A DNA stretch of 60,459 nt from the IMG/VR virus record IMGVR_UViG_3300033150_000902, positions 1 to 60,459 of that record; one strand, written 5' to 3'. Origin of the DNA: a virus. The stretch's first letter is position 1. The number at the start of each line of letters is the position of its first letter. Below are positions 57,665-60,459 of the stretch, one piece after another. The translations under genes were made by a program, and so were the position numbers. The notes beneath the pieces are model-generated. The model was not told the DNA's origin and searched no databases. It saw nothing but the letters and a program-made list of their open reading frames with translations.

Positions 57665-58291
57665 TCTCATAATTTAATGTTTGTCAGGTTTCGAACTAAT
57701 ACTTGGAATCTATCTCTTGCCGAAGCCGCCATTCAATACTATGCAAAACGAGAAGTGCCAATAGTGCTTACTTTCATGGCATATTTTCATCAAATCATAC
57801 CACCAGAGCATAGGAAGAATTATGTCCTTCGAAAAAGAACTTTGGATTTTTGCTGGGCTATTACCACCGAGGCGTGGCGATCCATTATGGATTCCTATCG
57901 AAACACCCCATACGAGAAATGGGTTTATTCTTGCGGCAGAATTGAAGGGGAATTGGGAACCACTGCCTGCCGACATTGCGGAAATTGTCTTAGAGAATAT
58001 TTTGCAACGATGGAAAGACTGCAAAGAGGAATGGATGCGCGATATTTGGGATTTGATGAACACCTACGAATAGATTGGATGTTGGAGTGGATAAAACGCA
58101 TGACAGAAAAATACGGAGCGACTGTTTATGCGAAAGATGGTAGTGCATTAGATTGGGGTCAAGCTTTACACCGGGAATGTTATGGTAAAGACTGGCAGCA
58201 CAGAACACCATCTACACCTACGTGGAGGGCTATAGAATGTGCTAAAGCATGGGAATCAGGTAAGTTGCCCGATTGGTTACGATTAGTATAA
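57665..58291 (+). CDS. C-terminal part of the same radical SAM-like protein
   Basis: It is in the same frame as 57281-57664 after TGA. MFVRFRTNTWNLSLAEAAIQYY... has a first ATG at 57677 but no ribosome site. VYSCGRIEGELGTTACRHCGNCL (Cys cluster) and a Trp-rich C-terminus follow. It probably is the C-terminal half of a 336-residue enzyme. Confidence 0.65.
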   Translation, partial: SHNLMFVRFRTNTWNLSLAEAAIQYYAKREVPIVLTFMAYFHQIIPPEHRKNYVLRKRTLDFCWAITTEAWRSIMDSYRNTPYEKWVYSCGRIEGELGTTACRHCGNCLREYFATMERLQRGMDARYLGFDEHLRIDWMLEWIKRMTEKYGATVYAKDGSALDWGQALHRECYGKDWQHRTPSTPTWRAIECAKAWESGKLPDWLRLV

Positions 58292-58303
58292 GAGGAGCCT
58301 ACC

Positions 58304-58435
58304 ATGAAAGAATTTCCTATCATATTTTCAGCTTCAATGATCACCACCACCTTGGACGGCAGGAAAACTACGACCGCGTGCGGACATAAAGTATACTTAA
58401 ATGAGCAAGGAGATAGAAATGCTTTATTCCTATGA
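58304..58435 (+). CDS. Truncated ASCH-domain-like protein
   Basis: A 43-residue frame at ATG 58304 reads KEFPIIFSASMITTTLDGRKTTT, matching the opening of phage ASCH-domain proteins (PIIFSAPMVRALLDGRKTQTRR). It then runs out after about 25 residues and overlaps the next gene. It looks like a remnant of an RNA-binding ASCH gene. Confidence 0.5.
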   Translation: MKEFPIIFSASMITTTLDGRKTTTACGHKVYLNEQGDRNALFL

Positions 58436-59033
58436 TACTATTACTTCTACATGGAAACAAAAAGAAAGCTTAGGTGCCATTAAATACGTTAATCCGCGTA
58501 ATCCAGAAATTTACATTCGCGTCAATAAGAAGGCTGAAATCGGTAAAACCGTACAATTTTCATCGAGAGTAGTTATCCATAAAGCTACCATAGGAGATTT
58601 TTGCATAATTGATGGTAAGGTTACTATAAATGATGATGTAGTGATAGGAGATCGTGTCCAAATAGGGGTGTACGCATATTTATGGGAAGGTGTGCAGATA
58701 AAAAAAGGTTCGCGCATACAAGGAAGTGTAGTAATATATCGGAATACTACAGTGAACGAGCGCATAACAATTTTCAAAGGAATGCAAATAGATGAAAATC
58801 TAATAGTGATAAAAAATCCCACATTTATAAAAGGTTCTAAACACACAGTATACTGGTTCAATGATACAAAAGTGCGGATAGGTTGTAATACTCTTCATAT
58901 TGATGAGTGGCTAAAACGCTATAAAGAGTATGGAGAGACTAACCAATATACCGAGGAAGAAATTGAGGAATACTTAAGTTATATTAAGTTATTAAAAGCA
59001 CAAGGTCCTCCGTATATAAGAAAGGGAGAATAA
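58419..59033 (+). CDS. Hexapeptide-repeat (left-handed beta-helix) protein
   Basis: ATG 58419 follows AAGGAGATAGAA with ideal spacing, giving 204 residues; an ATG 18 bases earlier is less likely. Repeats like IGDFCIIDGKVTINDDVVIGDRVQIG suggest a left-handed beta helix as in acyltransferases. The C-terminus (DEWLKRYKEYGETNQYTEEEIEEYLSYI) is helical and charged. No active-site His is clear. Confidence 0.65.
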   Translation: MLYSYDTITSTWKQKESLGAIKYVNPRNPEIYIRVNKKAEIGKTVQFSSRVVIHKATIGDFCIIDGKVTINDDVVIGDRVQIGVYAYLWEGVQIKKGSRIQGSVVIYRNTTVNERITIFKGMQIDENLIVIKNPTFIKGSKHTVYWFNDTKVRIGCNTLHIDEWLKRYKEYGETNQYTEEEIEEYLSYIKLLKAQGPPYIRKGE

Positions 59034-59034
59034 G

Positions 59035-59742
59035 ATGAAAAGAAGCGTGCTTGAACAATACAAAAAAGAGCTGGAGCAAGAATGTCAATGTAAAGAAAAA
59101 GAAGAGACCTGCGTCTTTTGTTATGCTAAGCAAGACATAGAGCAAATATTAAGCATGGCAGATGCGTTAGGCATGGAAGAAGAAATAACAATAAGAAGAA
59201 AAAGGGATGCTGATCGAGAAAGAGCCTTACAACGCTGGGATAGGTATTTTTGGGAAACAGCTAAAGTTGTAGCATTAAATAGCAGATGTCTAAGTAGAAG
59301 AATGGGATGTCTTTTGGTCAAAGATAATAGAATCTTATGCACAGGTTACAACGGGCCTCCCGCAGGTGTTCCTCATTGTGGAACTGCAAGATTAGAAAAA
59401 GATGCCTGGTTGAGAGAAATGGGAGAAGATGTCTTAACAGGAGATAAAGTTGATCGCGTATGCCCAAGAGCATTATTAGGTTATAAATTGGGAGAAAGAT
59501 TGGATATCTGTATCGGCGCACATGCTGAAAGAAACGCCTTAATTACAGCGGCCAGATATGGCATATCCACTGATGGAGCAAGTTTATATGTAACGGGTGA
59601 GGTACCTTGTAAAGATTGTTTAATTGAAATTATCAATGCCGGAATCAAGGAAGTGGTATGTACAAGAATGTCTTTTTATGATGACATGTCTAAATTTTTA
59701 GTAGATGAAAGTGGTTTAAAGGTTAGATTATTTGAACTGTAG
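59035..59742 (+). CDS. dCMP deaminase-like protein with N-terminal Cys domain
   Basis: In this 235-residue protein, residues about 70-230 form the cytidine/dCMP deaminase fold with AHAERNALI (zinc His, catalytic Glu) and GEVPCKDCL (zinc Cys). It would make dUMP for thymidylate synthesis. The first 45 residues (ECQC, CVFC) are a small Cys domain shared with the 45673 gene. Confidence 0.85.
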   Translation: MKRSVLEQYKKELEQECQCKEKEETCVFCYAKQDIEQILSMADALGMEEEITIRRKRDADRERALQRWDRYFWETAKVVALNSRCLSRRMGCLLVKDNRILCTGYNGPPAGVPHCGTARLEKDAWLREMGEDVLTGDKVDRVCPRALLGYKLGERLDICIGAHAERNALITAARYGISTDGASLYVTGEVPCKDCLIEIINAGIKEVVCTRMSFYDDMSKFLVDESGLKVRLFEL

Positions 59743-59755
59743 GGGAGATTAAAGC

Positions 59756-60088
59756 GTGAAAAAAGATAAGGAGCAGAAAAAGTTTGACGGTATTTATAAA
59801 ATCACGGAACCCAGCGATTATTTTATAAAACCGCCTACTGTTCAGGATTGGTTGAATTACTCCGTGGGTGAACAAGCGGATCGCTACTATGAGATGGAGG
59901 GAAAAACCATTAGAACCTGGTCACGGCAGAATACAGATTTGAATACTCTCAAAACTATAGTTGAAAAAAGCTTGGAGAAGTGCAACATCTATAGCATTAC
60001 AGCGATTTCGAGCAAAGAGAATGTATTAGATCGCGTAGTAATTAGACTATCAGCTCCCTACACTTTCGGGCCGTGGGAAGATGAATAA
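59756..60088 (+). CDS. Hypothetical protein
   Basis: A GTG start at 59756 after GGGGAGATTAAAGC gives 110 residues. The sequence is mixed alpha/beta (KKPPTVQDWLNYSVGEQADRYYEM and a C-terminal VVIRLSAPYTFGPWEDE). No family is recognised. Confidence 0.6.
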   Translation: MKKDKEQKKFDGIYKITEPSDYFIKPPTVQDWLNYSVGEQADRYYEMEGKTIRTWSRQNTDLNTLKTIVEKSLEKCNIYSITAISSKENVLDRVVIRLSAPYTFGPWEDE

Positions 60089-60099
60089 AGGAGGTACTT

Positions 60100-60354
60100 A
60101 TGGGATATACTACTGATGAAGAAATGGTAAGAGTAGATATTTTCAGAGACAATTTCAAATGGTACACTACAGTAGCTATGTACTGGGATAGATACACTTC
60201 AGAGAATCCTATAACGGGTTATGAAAATATATATGATACATTCAAAAGATGCATGTCAGAACAATTCAGGGAAGAATACCAAGGAATGGTAGCCGTATGT
60301 CTCAAACCTTATCACAAGCATAGTCATCCACTAATGATTAGAATAGGAGAATAG
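60100..60354 (+). CDS. Hypothetical protein
   Basis: This 84-residue protein, MGYTTDEEMVRVDIFRDNFKWYTT..., has an aromatic N-terminal half and a His-rich KPYHKHSHP near the end. It follows AAAGGAGGTACTT, so it is a real, well-translated small gene. The function is unknown. Confidence 0.6.
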   Translation: MGYTTDEEMVRVDIFRDNFKWYTTVAMYWDRYTSENPITGYENIYDTFKRCMSEQFREEYQGMVAVCLKPYHKHSHPLMIRIGE

Positions 60355-60358
60355 GACA

Positions 60359-60459
60359 ATGCAAAAAGGAGATATTGCTTGGAAGGTCGTTGAGAAGCAT
60401 ACCAGGTTATGTACCAATTTAGCAATTCATAGGAAGTACGTAGGAAATAGCAAAATATT
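60359..60459 (+). CDS. Partial gene at the right edge
   Basis: ATG 60359 follows AGGAGAATAGGACA. About 33 residues (MQKGDIAWKVVEKHTRLC...) are visible before the window ends. No family can be assigned. Confidence 0.5.
   Translation, partial: MQKGDIAWKVVEKHTRLCTNLAIHRKYVGNSKI

Overview
The window is a 60 kb piece of a double-stranded DNA tailed phage (Caudoviricetes). It carries terminase, portal, MuF-type head protein, prohead protease, HK97/encapsulin-fold capsid protein and a full replisome. No rRNA, tRNA, integrase or clear host gene was seen. Strong AGGAGG ribosome sites, many ATGA/TAATG gene overlaps and a sigma70-like promoter point to a bacterial host. The host cannot be named from sequence alone. 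Both ends cut through genes, so the genome is longer than the window.

Layout. Everything from 1 to about 37.15 kb is on the minus strand and everything from 37.56 kb to the end is on the plus strand. They diverge from a 412-base AT-rich control region (37150-37561). Reading leftwards along the minus strand: small early genes (37.1-32.7 kb) including a Csx16-like protein and an IbrA/IbrB-like pair; an SNF2 helicase interrupted by a mini-intein; sigma-like protein and DnaG-type primase; a repeat-rich putative origin (27.40-27.75 kb); replication initiator, helicase loader and DnaB-like helicase; then, behind a good promoter at 23.97 kb, the virion operon (TerS, TerL, portal, fibre/LamG proteins, MuF-topoisomerase IB fusion, protease, scaffold, decoration protein, major capsid protein). 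The capsid gene is followed by a 7 kb cargo cluster of glycosyltransferases, a sulfotransferase, a methyltransferase, a radical SAM enzyme and a cupin. A head-tail adaptor-like gene lies beyond it.

The plus strand carries replication and repair: sliding clamp, a UDG/3'-5' exonuclease fusion, a FEN-type 5'-3' exonuclease, a family A polymerase domain, clamp loader, SSB, RecA/UvsX, a PD-(D/E)XK nuclease, SbcD and a Rad50/SbcC split in two genes. Radical SAM proteins and a dCMP deaminase follow.

The standout is 42.38-43.94 kb. A protein with an HNH-like N-terminus and an IS110/Nop-like C-terminus sits between two arrays in which two different 10-base repeats alternate every 18 bases, with 8-base variable spacers (36-base period). 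This matches the TIGR-Tas (tandem interspaced guide RNA) architecture. It lies between the phage's 5'-3' exonuclease and polymerase genes. Other notable points are the MuF-topoisomerase IB fusion with all catalytic residues in place, the virion-operon sugar/sulfate cluster, the intein at the helicase DECH motif, three genes broken by a frameshift or in-frame stop, and a 45-base promoter element present twice.
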